NCBI GenBank assembly: GCA_964517355.1
Contig: CAZFCK010000076.1
Location: 1 to 19,230, forward strand
DNA length: 19,230 nt
Reading direction: 5' to 3'
From: CAZFCK01 sp964517355
Lineage (GTDB): Bacteria; Desulfobacterota; Desulfovibrionia; Desulfovibrionales; Desulfovibrionaceae
The notes under the pieces are model-generated. The model had not been told where the DNA came from, made no database searches, and saw only the letters and a list, made by a program, of their open reading frames with translations. The position numbers and the translations under genes were made by a program. This document shows, in pieces, positions 6,579 to 14,909 of the stretch. Every line of letters starts with the position of its first letter. The first letter of the stretch is position 1.

Positions 6579-7949
6579 TTAGGGCGACACGAGAAACATG
6601 GCCACGTCCATGACGTTGGTGAGGGTGGGGCCTGTTTTCACGAGCGTGCCGGCCTGTTCGAAAAAATGGTAGGCGTCGTTGTTTTCCAAATGCGCAGCAG
6701 GATCGGCGCCCTTGGCGCGGGCGGTCTCCATGGTCCCGGGCAGCACCATGGCGCCGGCGGCGTCGGTGGGACCGTCGCCGCCGTCAGTGCCCACGCAGGC
6801 CAGGGCGACACGTCCCATGCAGGCTTTCGCCTGCTCAAGCGCCAGGCCGGCGGCCAGGGCCAGTTCCTGGTTGCGCCCCCCTTTGCCGGTGCCGCGAATG
6901 GTCACGGTTGTTTCTCCGCCCCACAACAGACAGGCGGGGGCGCGTATGGCCCCTTGTCCAAGACACACGTCCTGAAGGACCGCTATCATGAGTTTCGCCA
7001 CTTCACGGGCTTCACCCTGAAGGTGTGAAGTGAGCACCATGGGTTGATACCCCAGGCTAGTGGCCATGGCGGCGGCTTGCTCCAAAGCGATATGGTTGGA
7101 GGCCACGATACGGTTGCGCACATGATTGAAACAGGATTCGCCCGGCTTGCTGGTCTCGGGCTGTTTCCCAGCGACGCCTTCGGTGATGATGCGCATGATT
7201 TCGCGGGGCATGCGCGCGCCAAGCCCGTATCGCGCCACAATGTTCAGGCAGTCTTTGAAGCTGCTCGCGTCAGGGGCGGTGGGACCGGAGCCTATGACAT
7301 CCAGGCGGTCGCCCACCACGTCGGAAACAATGAGCGCGGTTGTGGTGGTCGGAGCCAGAGCCCGCGCCAGACCTCCTCCTTTGAATTGCGAGACGTGTTT
7401 ACGCAAGGCGTTGGTCTCGTCTATGGTGGCGCCGCAATCGAGCAGAAGCTGGGTCATGCGCTGGACGTCTTTCAGGGACACGCCGGGAAGCGGTGCGGGC
7501 GTGAGGGCGCTGGCCCCGCCTGAGAGCAGGAAAAAGACCAGGTCCTTGTCCGTGCAGTCTTCGGCCATGCGCAACAGGGCCCGGGCGCCGGATTGGCCCG
7601 CCGCGTCCGGTACGGGGTGCCCGGCTTCCATAATCCGCGTGCGTCGCAGTTCCAGGCCGTGTCCGTATTTCACCACCAACAGCCCGTCGTGCAGCGCGTC
7701 CCCGAGGATGTCCTCAAAGGCTTTGGCCATGGGAGCGCTGGCTTTGCCCGCCCCCAGGAGGCGGACACGGTCGTAGTGGGGCAGATCGAACCATTGGCCG
7801 GCGACATAGAGCCGCTCGCCGTCGCGCCGTACCAGATTGATTATGGCGCGGTGCGGAGATACCGCTTCAATGGCGGCCTTGATGATTTTTTGCAGACAAT
7901 CTTTGTGATTTTCTGGTGTCGGCATCTGGTGTTTTCCGTGAAAAAGCAT
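6579..7949 (-). CDS. Glycerate 2-kinase, MOFRL/DUF4147 family (GckA/TtuD type)
   Basis: Phosphorylates D-glycerate with ATP, in this family normally giving 2-phosphoglycerate, in the cytoplasm. The 456-residue length fits the family. The N-terminal DUF4147 Rossmann-like domain shows GAGKAS (66-71), LLSGGASAL (141-149) and ALRKHVSQFKGGGLA, which includes the conserved lysine. The C-terminal MOFRL domain shows GGETTVTI, GKGGRNQEL (355-363) and GTDGGDGPTDAAGA (387-400). The start is uncertain: the ATG at 7949 has no clear ribosome-binding site, and the ATG at 7925 (MPTPENHKD) has a GGA at usable spacing. It lies 26 bases downstream of the reductase gene on the same strand, so the two form an operon whose products act in sequence. 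Confidence 0.93.
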   Translation of the reverse strand: MLFHGKHQMPTPENHKDCLQKIIKAAIEAVSPHRAIINLVRRDGERLYVAGQWFDLPHYDRVRLLGAGKASAPMAKAFEDILGDALHDGLLVVKYGHGLELRRTRIMEAGHPVPDAAGQSGARALLRMAEDCTDKDLVFFLLSGGASALTPAPLPGVSLKDVQRMTQLLLDCGATIDETNALRKHVSQFKGGGLARALAPTTTTALIVSDVVGDRLDVIGSGPTAPDASSFKDCLNIVARYGLGARMPREIMRIITEGVAGKQPETSKPGESCFNHVRNRIVASNHIALEQAAAMATSLGYQPMVLTSHLQGEAREVAKLMIAVLQDVCLGQGAIRAPACLLWGGETTVTIRGTGKGGRNQELALAAGLALEQAKACMGRVALACVGTDGGDGPTDAAGAMVLPGTMETARAKGADPAAHLENNDAYHFFEQAGTLVKTGPTLTNVMDVAMFLVSP

Positions 7950-7975
7950 GGCGGCGAGGGCCTGTTAACAAGGAG

Positions 7976-8959
7976 TTATGTCGTGGAGTATATCTCAGGA
8001 TTCAAGCAGGTTTCGGGCCTGCGTCCCTCCAGCATGGCGAGCAGATTGCGCGCCGCCAGCGTGGCCATGTCCTGGCGTGAGGATTGCGTTGCGGAGCCCA
8101 CATGAGGCAGCAGCACGGCATTGTCCAGGCCGGCAAGTCCGGAAGCCATGGCCGGTTCGTTTTCATACACGTCGAGTCCCGCCCCCGCAATGTCGCCTTG
8201 TCGCAAGGCTGTCACCAAATCGTCCTCCTTGATCACGGGGCCGCGTCCTGTATTCACTATGCACGCGGTGGGCTTCATGGCGGCGAAGACTGCGGCGTTG
8301 AAAAGATGGCGGGTCTGGGGGGTGAGTGGCGCATGGATGCTGATGAAGTCCGCTTGACGGACAAGTTCCTCGAACGTGACGCGCCGCGCGCCGAGGTCGC
8401 GCTCCAGTTCGGGATTGGCGCGGCCGGAATGGTTCGTGTACAGCACGCGCATGTCAAAGCCTTTGGACATGCGCGCCATGGCGGTGCCGATGCGGCCCGC
8501 CCCCACAATGCCGAGGGTTTTGCCCGAGATGTCCGAACCGATGAATTGCAACGGCCCCCAACCTGCCCAATTGCCGGAGCGCATCACGCGGTCTCCTTCC
8601 GCCACGCGGCGCGCAACCGCGAAGAGAAGGGCCCAGGCCAGCTCGGCGGTGGCTTTTGTCAACACGTCCGGAGTATTGGAAACAGGCATGTTACGCCGGG
8701 TGGCTTCGGCCACGTCGATGTTGTCGAACCCCACGGCGTAATTGGCATACCCTTTAAGCAGGGGCGCGGCGTCGAAAAATTCGCCGTCGATGCGGTCCGT
8801 CAGCAAACCGATGACGCCCTGCTTGTCCTGCACGACATGGAGAAGTTCGTCACGGCGCAAGGGACGATCCTCCGGGTTGATTTCCACATCGCAGCATTGC
8901 CGTAAAAGCTCGATGCCGGCAGTCGGAATCTGGCGGGTGATATAAACGCGAGGTTTCAT
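7976..8959 (-). CDS. D-2-hydroxyacid dehydrogenase (glyoxylate/hydroxypyruvate reductase type)
   Basis: NAD(P)H-dependent reductase of 2-oxoacids. By similarity and context the likely reaction is hydroxypyruvate to D-glycerate and/or glyoxylate to glycolate. The 327-residue protein shows the nucleotide-binding GAGRIG (153-158) after GKTLGIV, and the catalytic triad of the family: Arg239 (NTGRGPV), Glu268 (YENEP) and His286 (LPHVGSAT). The ATG at 8959 is preferred over the in-frame ATG at 8992 because AAAGGATG sits just upstream of 8959 and the conserved fold starts there (MKPRVYITR). It is the first gene of a two-gene operon with glycerate kinase, which favours the hydroxypyruvate/glycerate role. 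Exact substrate and cofactor preference are not decided by sequence. Confidence 0.92.
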   Translation of the reverse strand: MKPRVYITRQIPTAGIELLRQCCDVEINPEDRPLRRDELLHVVQDKQGVIGLLTDRIDGEFFDAAPLLKGYANYAVGFDNIDVAEATRRNMPVSNTPDVLTKATAELAWALLFAVARRVAEGDRVMRSGNWAGWGPLQFIGSDISGKTLGIVGAGRIGTAMARMSKGFDMRVLYTNHSGRANPELERDLGARRVTFEELVRQADFISIHAPLTPQTRHLFNAAVFAAMKPTACIVNTGRGPVIKEDDLVTALRQGDIAGAGLDVYENEPAMASGLAGLDNAVLLPHVGSATQSSRQDMATLAARNLLAMLEGRRPETCLNPEIYSTT

Positions 8960-9377
8960 GGGGTCATCCTTTTGATAATACGCAGCTCGCAAACCGCTGC
9001 CGTGATCTGTTGAGCGAAATTTCCTCTACGCAGATCGTATCATAGACGTACTTCGATGGTGAATACAAGGGTGCGGGTATGGGTGCGAACGAATAGGTAT
9101 GGATTAATGGAGTACGTTTTTTCTGTCAGCCGGCTTTCACTTTTTTTGTGGTGGAAAGGTGTTGTATCGAGTATAAGTTGTCAGAGTAACGTCTGGAGCG
9201 TCGCGGCTTATGCAACTACGGGACACGTTTCCGCGTCCTTTGCCGTAACGTGAATACCGCTGGCAATAATTGACTCTTTAGCTTTATTGGCGGGAGGGGT
9301 GAAGAGAAACGTCGATTCCGGCCGGAACGGCAGTTGTTTCACCATGCCGCATATGGGTGTGGGAGGGGGCGTGAACC
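8960..9377. other. Divergent intergenic region
   Basis: It separates the minus-strand reductase operon from the plus-strand binding-protein/kinase operon and must hold both promoters. No open frame here is convincing. For the reductase, a loose minus-strand pair is TTCACC (9058-9063) and TACGAT (9034-9039) with an 18-base spacer. For the + operon, TTGACT occurs at 9270-9275 but no -10 box is found at proper distance. No clear operator was seen. Confidence 0.45.
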
Positions 9378-10520
9378 ATGAAATACATGATACCAACAAT
9401 CCTTTTGTTGCTGGCGCTGGCGGCGGGCTTGGCGGTGGTCGGCATTTTTGGCGAGAGACACAAGCCGGTGCGCATTGGTTATGCCGGACAACTCACCGGC
9501 CCCCAGGCCGACCTCGGCGTGCAGGGACGCAACGGCGCGCAATTGGCGGTTGAAAGCATCAATGCGCAGGGCGGCATTGAAGGCCGGCTCTTTGAACTCA
9601 TGCCTGTTGACGACTTGGGCACCCCCGAAGGAGCCGTGCGGGCGGTGCGGGAACTTGCGGAACTCAAGGCGGCCGCCATTGTCGGGTTTATGACCAGCAA
9701 CCAGAGCCTGGCCGCTTTGCCTGTGGCGGAAGAACTAGGCATTGTGATTATGAGTCCCACGACTTCCTCCTCCAAGCTTTCTGGAAAAAAGGACTTTTTT
9801 TTTAGGGTGCAGCCCGCGGTTACCAGTCCGGCCTATGCCTTGGCCACCTATGCACGCCGGAATCTGGGGCTTGATTCCGTAAGCGCCGTGTATGACAGAG
9901 ACAACAAGTCGTATACCGAGTCGTTTCTTCAGGCCTTCAGGGAGCGGTATGAACAACTCGGAGGGCACATGCCCGTGGCGGAGGCTTTTTCTGCAAAAAA
10001 TATCAATAATTATCCGCGATTGCTTTATGAAGTGATGCGGTCTGATCCTCAAGGCCTGCTCATTATCGCTTCGGCCTACGACACGGCCATCATAGCGCAA
10101 ACCTACCAACGCGGCGACTGGAGTGCGCCTTTATTCTTTTCCACCTGGTCCTATACTGAAAAACTATTGCATATGGGCGGACATGCCGTGGACGGCGCCT
10201 ATATCATGTGCGATTTCAACCCGCAGAATAACGATCCCGCTTATGTGGACTTCCATGCGCGTTTTGAAAAGCGCTTCGGCATGCAACCCGGTTTTGCCGC
10301 GGCCCAAGCCTATGACGCGGTGATGATCCTGGCGCAGGCCCTGAAGCGTGCGGGCATGAGTCCGATGAAACTGCCGGAAGCGTTGACCGGTATAAAGGAT
10401 TTCTCAGGCGTCAACGGCGAGATAAGCCTGGACGCTTATGGAGATGTCGTCAGAAAAAGTTTTCTGGTCACAGTGAGGCAGGGGCGGTTTGTCTTGCATA
10501 CCCCGATAAATGAGCAGTGA
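9378..10520 (+). CDS. LivJ-like periplasmic substrate-binding protein (type 1, Peripla_BP_6)
   Basis: Binds a small ligand, in this family typically an amino acid, amide or aromatic acid, on the outer face of the inner membrane. The 380-residue protein begins with a hydrophobic segment (residues 4-24) that lacks a lipobox cysteine and a clear AxA cleavage site, so it may remain as an anchor. The fold signature is seen in RIGYAGQLTGPQADLGVQGRNG near 32-53, INAQGGIEGR (61-70) and the MTSNQSLAALPVAEELGI/MSPTTSSSKLSG region (105-136). GGGAGGGGG precedes the ATG. No Liv-type permease or ATPase gene is nearby. Instead the stop codon overlaps the start of a sensor kinase (GTGA), which suggests it delivers or senses a ligand for that kinase; this is inference. 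Confidence 0.88.
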   Translation: MKYMIPTILLLLALAAGLAVVGIFGERHKPVRIGYAGQLTGPQADLGVQGRNGAQLAVESINAQGGIEGRLFELMPVDDLGTPEGAVRAVRELAELKAAAIVGFMTSNQSLAALPVAEELGIVIMSPTTSSSKLSGKKDFFFRVQPAVTSPAYALATYARRNLGLDSVSAVYDRDNKSYTESFLQAFRERYEQLGGHMPVAEAFSAKNINNYPRLLYEVMRSDPQGLLIIASAYDTAIIAQTYQRGDWSAPLFFSTWSYTEKLLHMGGHAVDGAYIMCDFNPQNNDPAYVDFHARFEKRFGMQPGFAAAQAYDAVMILAQALKRAGMSPMKLPEALTGIKDFSGVNGEISLDAYGDVVRKSFLVTVRQGRFVLHTPINEQ

Positions 10521-13519
10521 GCGCTTATTCCGGACACAGGATTATGGCATTTAAAGGTAAATATTCAATGAGCCGCACTTTTATGCATCTTCTCGTGCTG
10601 CGGCTTTTTATCCCGACGCTTGCGCTCATGCTGATAGGCATGCTTTCCCTAGGTTTTCTCTGGTACAAATCAGTGGGCACCGAACAGCAGCAGCTCGCCA
10701 ATTCCGTGGCACACGCCGTGAGCAGATACCTGGAACAGGGGCACAGGGTTCTTGCAACCCTTGTTCTGGTCGCAGGGGAAGTGGGACAGGATGCTTTTCT
10801 CCCCTATCTGCAATCCTCCTGGTGGTCGTTCGGTTTTTTCGATACGTTGTACCTTTTGGATAACAACAAGCACATCGTTTTCATGGCGCCTTTTGACGAA
10901 CGGTACTCGGGCCTGGATCTTTCCGGACAACCATTTATCTCACTGGAATCGCAGAAGAAAAAGGGTAATGTTTCCAAGCCGTTCACTTCCTTGCGCACTG
11001 GTGATCCCACCGTGCTGATGGCGCAACAACTCGATAGCGGGGGGCTTGTCGCCGGTGAACTGAACCTCAAAGAATTGCAGGTGGTCATTGACGCCGCCTT
11101 TCATCGCGGTTCCCGGGATATGCTTTTTGTGGTGGATGGTTCCGGTTTGCTGTTGGCCCATCCGAAAAAGGAGTTGGTTTCCCAGCAAGTCAATGTGGGG
11201 CATTTGAAAATAGTGCAGGCCGGATTGGCGGGCAAACACGAACCGCTTTTTCATGACGAAGATGGGCTGTTCATTGGCGCTTCCGCCCCCATCCAGGGAA
11301 CGGACTGGCTCGTGGTGGTGCAAGCCAAGGTTGAAGACGTCAATAAGCCGGTATTGAAATCCATTGCTCCGGTGCTTTTTTTATTGCTTTGCATCTGGAT
11401 CGCCCTTCTCTGGACCTTTCGCCGCAGACTGCAGGCCCAGGTGCTGCGGCCGGTGGAGCTGTTGGGACAGGCTGCGGTAAGCCTTTCGTCGGGCAATCTC
11501 GACCACCGCATCGACATTCGGGGCAAGAACGAAATCGGGGCCGTGGCGGGAGCCTTCAACGTCATGGCCAACAGGTTGAAGCGCCGCGTCGGCATGGAAA
11601 ATCTTATTTCCGATATCTCTCGCCGGTTCGTCAATGCCTCAGGGGAGCGGGTCAATAGAGCCATAGTGAAAACACTGCGCGATTGCGGCATGTTCGCTGA
11701 GGCGGACAGGTGTTACCTGTTCCTTTTTGCCGAAGACGGCGCGACGTTGAGCAATACGCATGAATGGTGCCGCAATGGTGTGACGCCTCAAATCGACAGC
11801 CTGCAGAATATTCCTTATGACGCCTTCCCGTGGTTTTTGGGACAGCTGCGCCAACACGGCGTACTCCAGATGATGGACGTGCAGCACATGCCTCCCGAAG
11901 CGGTGGTGGAGCAGCAAGCCCTGCAGGAGCAGGACATCGTCTCTTTGCTCTGTGTCGCCATTGGGCGGGGCGAAAGCCTGCGGGGCTTCATGGGGTTTGA
12001 TGTCGTTACCGGAAGCAAGGTCTGGTCGCGCCTTGATATCGACATCCTGCGCGTGGTGGGTGAACTCATCAGCAACGTGCTGGAACGTGACAAGGTGGAG
12101 CAGGCCCTGGAAAGGGAGCTTGATCTCAACACCGCCCTGTCGCAACTCTCCGAAGCGCTGCTTTCCACACTTTCCCTGGAGGGCATGGCGCGCCTTGTGC
12201 TGCGAAAGGCGATGCAGCTCACGCAAAGCCCCATCGGCCTTGTTTCCATCGTGGATTCCGGCAACGGCGTGCAGCGGTTTTATCAGGAGGCGTTGTCTCC
12301 CGAGTTGGGGTGCGGCCGCGACAGCATGGAACTGGAGGCCCATGTGGATTCGGGCGTGTTCGAATGGGTCATGGGGCGTAAAAAATCATTCCTCACGAAT
12401 AATCTCCCCGAAGATCCCAGAGGCAAGGGGATGCCGGAAGACCACCCGCGTATCATAAGCCTGGCCGCCGTGCCGTCGCTGGTGGAGGATACGCTCATAG
12501 GGCAGATCGTTGTCGCCAACAATCCCGCGGGATATGGCGACCCCGCCCGCCAGGCGCTGGAGCGCTTGGCTGTACTGTTCGCCATCGCCATGCGCCGCGG
12601 CATGGCCGAGGAAGAGGTGGCCGCGCTCAATCGGCAGCTGGAGCAAAAGGTTCTCGACCGCACGAAAGAGCTATTGCAGAAAACAGAAGATCTGGAGCAG
12701 GCTAATGTAAAGCTCACGGAACTGGATCGGATGAAATCGTCCTTCCTCTCTTCCGTGTCCCATGAATTGCGCACTCCCCTCACCTCGGTGCAGGGCTTCG
12801 CCAGACTCATCACCAGAGATTTCTCCCGGCTTTTCCAGGAGGAAAAGATGCAGGGAGGAAAATGCGCGGAAAAGGGTCAGCGGATTTTGCAGAACCTGAA
12901 GGTGATCGAGTCGGAAAGCATGCGTTTGACCAGTCTCATCAACGATGTGCTCGACATCTCTAAAATTGAGGCCGGCAGCATGTCCTGGAACGACACGCTG
13001 CTGCATGTGGAGGATGTGCTGCGCCAGGCCGTGGCCTCTGTGAACAACTTGTTTTCCGGAAAAAGGCACCTGCTGTTGGAGGTGGATATCGCGTCCAATC
13101 TGCCCCTGGTCTTTATGGACAGGGACCGCTTACTGCAAGTGTGCCTTAATTTGCTGGACAATGCGGTAAAGTTTACGGCCGAAGGCTCTGTGCGACTCAA
13201 GGCCGTCAAATTGACCGGAGACTTTGTCCGTATTGAAATCACGGATACCGGGGCAGGTATTCCGGAAAATGAGCTGGAAAACATTTTTGATAAATTTCAC
13301 CAGATCCAGAAAGACGACACCCTCAAGGACAAACCAAAAGGCACGGGACTCGGACTGGCGATTTGCCGGCAAATCGTCGAACATTACGGTGGAAAAATCG
13401 GGGTCACGTCCACTGTTGGCCTGGGGAGCACCTTTTATGTGGAGCTGGTGGGCATGCAATCCGGGCATGACGACGCCAATGGCGGACTCCCAACTCGGGA
13501 TGACGCGGGCATTGCCTAG
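10517..13519 (+). CDS. Membrane sensor histidine kinase (Cache-like, HAMP, two GAF, HisKA, HATPase)
   Basis: Inner-membrane two-component sensor. From the GTG at 10517 it has 1000 residues: TM1 about 25-48; periplasmic Cache-like region 50-275; TM2 about 282-301; HAMP 302-356; a first GAF-like domain about 365-525; a second about 540-695; a coiled coil 697-740; HisKA with phospho-acceptor His749 (SHELRTPL); and HATPase with N box LLDNAVKF (N882), DTGAGIP (910-916), FDKFH and GTGLGLA (942-948). There is no receiver domain. GTG is taken because GTGA overlaps the upstream stop, but ATGs at 10544 and 10568 are alternatives; 10568 follows AAAGG and puts TM1 near the N terminus. No response regulator is adjacent. 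The stop codon TAG lies partly inside a palindromic repeat. Confidence 0.9.
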   Translation: MSAYSGHRIMAFKGKYSMSRTFMHLLVLRLFIPTLALMLIGMLSLGFLWYKSVGTEQQQLANSVAHAVSRYLEQGHRVLATLVLVAGEVGQDAFLPYLQSSWWSFGFFDTLYLLDNNKHIVFMAPFDERYSGLDLSGQPFISLESQKKKGNVSKPFTSLRTGDPTVLMAQQLDSGGLVAGELNLKELQVVIDAAFHRGSRDMLFVVDGSGLLLAHPKKELVSQQVNVGHLKIVQAGLAGKHEPLFHDEDGLFIGASAPIQGTDWLVVVQAKVEDVNKPVLKSIAPVLFLLLCIWIALLWTFRRRLQAQVLRPVELLGQAAVSLSSGNLDHRIDIRGKNEIGAVAGAFNVMANRLKRRVGMENLISDISRRFVNASGERVNRAIVKTLRDCGMFAEADRCYLFLFAEDGATLSNTHEWCRNGVTPQIDSLQNIPYDAFPWFLGQLRQHGVLQMMDVQHMPPEAVVEQQALQEQDIVSLLCVAIGRGESLRGFMGFDVVTGSKVWSRLDIDILRVVGELISNVLERDKVEQALERELDLNTALSQLSEALLSTLSLEGMARLVLRKAMQLTQSPIGLVSIVDSGNGVQRFYQEALSPELGCGRDSMELEAHVDSGVFEWVMGRKKSFLTNNLPEDPRGKGMPEDHPRIISLAAVPSLVEDTLIGQIVVANNPAGYGDPARQALERLAVLFAIAMRRGMAEEEVAALNRQLEQKVLDRTKELLQKTEDLEQANVKLTELDRMKSSFLSSVSHELRTPLTSVQGFARLITRDFSRLFQEEKMQGGKCAEKGQRILQNLKVIESESMRLTSLINDVLDISKIEAGSMSWNDTLLHVEDVLRQAVASVNNLFSGKRHLLLEVDIASNLPLVFMDRDRLLQVCLNLLDNAVKFTAEGSVRLKAVKLTGDFVRIEITDTGAGIPENELENIFDKFHQIQKDDTLKDKPKGTGLGLAICRQIVEHYGGKIGVTSTVGLGSTFYVELVGMQSGHDDANGGLPTRDDAGIA

Positions 13520-13552
13520 AGCATCTCACGCTTGAAAAGCGCTAGATGCTCT
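13518..13552 (+). repeat. Palindromic intergenic repeat, copy 2
   Basis: Identical over 35 bases to the copy at 19178 and to the reverse complement of 14-48. It begins within the stop codon of the kinase gene. The following 18 bases match the copy 3 flank at 16 positions, so the repeat unit is at least 53 bases. Here the complete right flank is visible and contains two further hairpins. Confidence 0.85.
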
Positions 13553-13561
13553 TATGCAATT

Positions 13562-13609
13562 CCCTGGAACAATTGGAAATTGTTTCAGGGGAGAGCCTTG
13601 TTTCAAGGC
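13562..13609 (+). repeat. Accessory hairpins in the right arm of repeat copy 2
   Basis: CCCTGGAACAATT (13562-13574) pairs with AATTGTTTCAGGG (13578-13590) over 13 bp, including one G-T pair, around a GGA loop. A third stem, GCCTTG/CAAGGC (13595-13609), follows with AAAAA after it. With the 35-base palindrome this makes a chain of three hairpins in about 92 bases. The start of the first stem is shared with the flank of copy 3 (CCTTGGAAC), so it is probably part of the same repeat family. Confidence 0.6.
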
Positions 13610-13725
13610 AAAAATGCGCTAATCTTGAAAGGGGAAGGCCTCCGGCGGCGTTAAGATCTTCAGAACATTGAGATTGGCAAAACATGAAAGTATAAAAAAT
13701 GAGGTAAAGCAAAATATTCGCGGGT

Positions 13726-13770
13726 CCAGGGGGGCGTTCCCCCCTGGCGGGGCTTGGGGCGGAGCCCCAG
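13726..13770 (-). terminator. Double hairpin, probable terminator of the glycosyltransferase gene
   Basis: CCAGGGGGG (13726-13734) pairs perfectly with CCCCCCTGG (13739-13747). A second stem, TTGGGGC/GCCCCAG with a GGA loop, lies at 13754-13770. Reading the minus strand, the pair begins 27 bases after the glycosyltransferase stop and is followed by a TATTTTG stretch a few bases on. Paired stems of this form (GGGTCCAGGGG... then ...GGGGCGGAGCCCC) recur between genes in many bacteria, so it may also be a mobile or repeated terminator cassette. Confidence 0.5.
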
Positions 13771-13796
13771 AATATGCCGTGCTAACGCTGGGTTGT

Positions 13797-14909
13797 TCAG
13801 GAAGATTCGAGGAGCGCGGCGTAAGCGCCGGCAACATCTTGCAGGTTGTAATCGCGAGCGGCGCGTTCCCGCCCCGCAGCGCCCATACGTGCGCGTAACG
13901 GAGCGTCGGCGAGCAATTCGTTGAGCGCCCGGGCCAGAGATTCCACGTCGCCGGGCGGGGTAAGCACTCCGGTTTCACGCTGCGCCACAACTTCCCCGAC
14001 TCCGCATGCATCCGCGGCCACCACGGGCAGACCAGAGGCCATGGCTTCCAACAGCGATGCCCAAACGTCCGCGTTGATCGCAGGGATCGCGACCACGTGC
14101 GCCACATGGAATAAGGGCGAGATGTCCTGCCGCGCGGGAAGAAATTCGGTGTTCCCGGCAATGCCGAGGCGCTGCGCTGTTCTCAAAAGCTTCTGGCTCA
14201 GGGAGCCGTTGCCCACCACCATGAGCCGGGCTTGGGGGTGCGCGTCCACCACTTTGGCAAAAGCCCGGAACAGGATGTCGTGCCCGTAGCCGCGTTTCAG
14301 ACGCCCCAAGCAGAGAATGCGTGGTGCGGGATCGCGCATATCGGCCGTCTCCGGATAAAAGCGCTGACAATCAACGCCATCCCTGACGCGCGTCATGCGG
14401 GCAGAGCGTATGAAAAAACGCCGCGCTTCCTGTTTCAAGGCTTCGGCGTTTACCAGAAGCCTGGTCGCAAGCGGCCACAGCAGCGGTTCCAGTTGGCGCC
14501 ATGCATCGCCGGGCGCTCGCAACGTGCCGAAAATTCGGGGAACGCCGGCAATCCTGCCGAGGATGCGTCCCCAAATGTTGGCCGCCCCGCCGTACAGCAG
14601 TACGGCGTCGGGACGCCGGGCGCGGAGAAGTTTGCAGAGCCGCACCAGAACCAGAGGGGTGACGCGGCGTGTGCGCCCGAGCCTGTGTACCTCGAGCCCT
14701 TGGGCGGCGGCTAGGGGGCTCAGATCGCCGGGAGCGGCAAGAACCCACAATGCGACGCGCGCTTTGTCCGTGTTCAGGGCCGCGGCCAACTCCACAAGAG
14801 CGCGGGTTTCTCCCATGAATTCGAGATCATGGACGAGAATCGCCACGCTCTGGGGAGGAGTTGTTGTCGTTATGGAAGGGGGGGCGGCGTTGATGCTTGT
14901 ATGTTTCAT
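13797..14909 (-). CDS. Glycosyltransferase, GT4-like (GT-B fold)
   Basis: Transfers a sugar from a nucleotide-sugar donor, probably in surface polysaccharide or lipopolysaccharide assembly; acceptor and sugar are unknown. The 370 residues show an N-terminal GT-B acceptor half (VAILVHDLEFMGETRALVELA, residues 22-42) and a C-terminal donor half (ILCLGRLKRGYGHDILFRAF, 198-217; LMVVGNGS, 229-236; LLEAMASGLPVVAADACGVGEVV, 286-308). The usual GT4 EX7E pair has only its second Glu (E288); the first position is Ala280, with Asp281 next to it. The ATG at 14909 has no clear ribosome-binding site, but two in-frame stops lie shortly upstream and the conserved N terminus needs this start. It is the only gene between the metal operon and the terminator. 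Confidence 0.85.
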   Translation of the reverse strand: MKHTSINAAPPSITTTTPPQSVAILVHDLEFMGETRALVELAAALNTDKARVALWVLAAPGDLSPLAAAQGLEVHRLGRTRRVTPLVLVRLCKLLRARRPDAVLLYGGAANIWGRILGRIAGVPRIFGTLRAPGDAWRQLEPLLWPLATRLLVNAEALKQEARRFFIRSARMTRVRDGVDCQRFYPETADMRDPAPRILCLGRLKRGYGHDILFRAFAKVVDAHPQARLMVVGNGSLSQKLLRTAQRLGIAGNTEFLPARQDISPLFHVAHVVAIPAINADVWASLLEAMASGLPVVAADACGVGEVVAQRETGVLTPPGDVESLARALNELLADAPLRARMGAAGRERAARDYNLQDVAGAYAALLESS

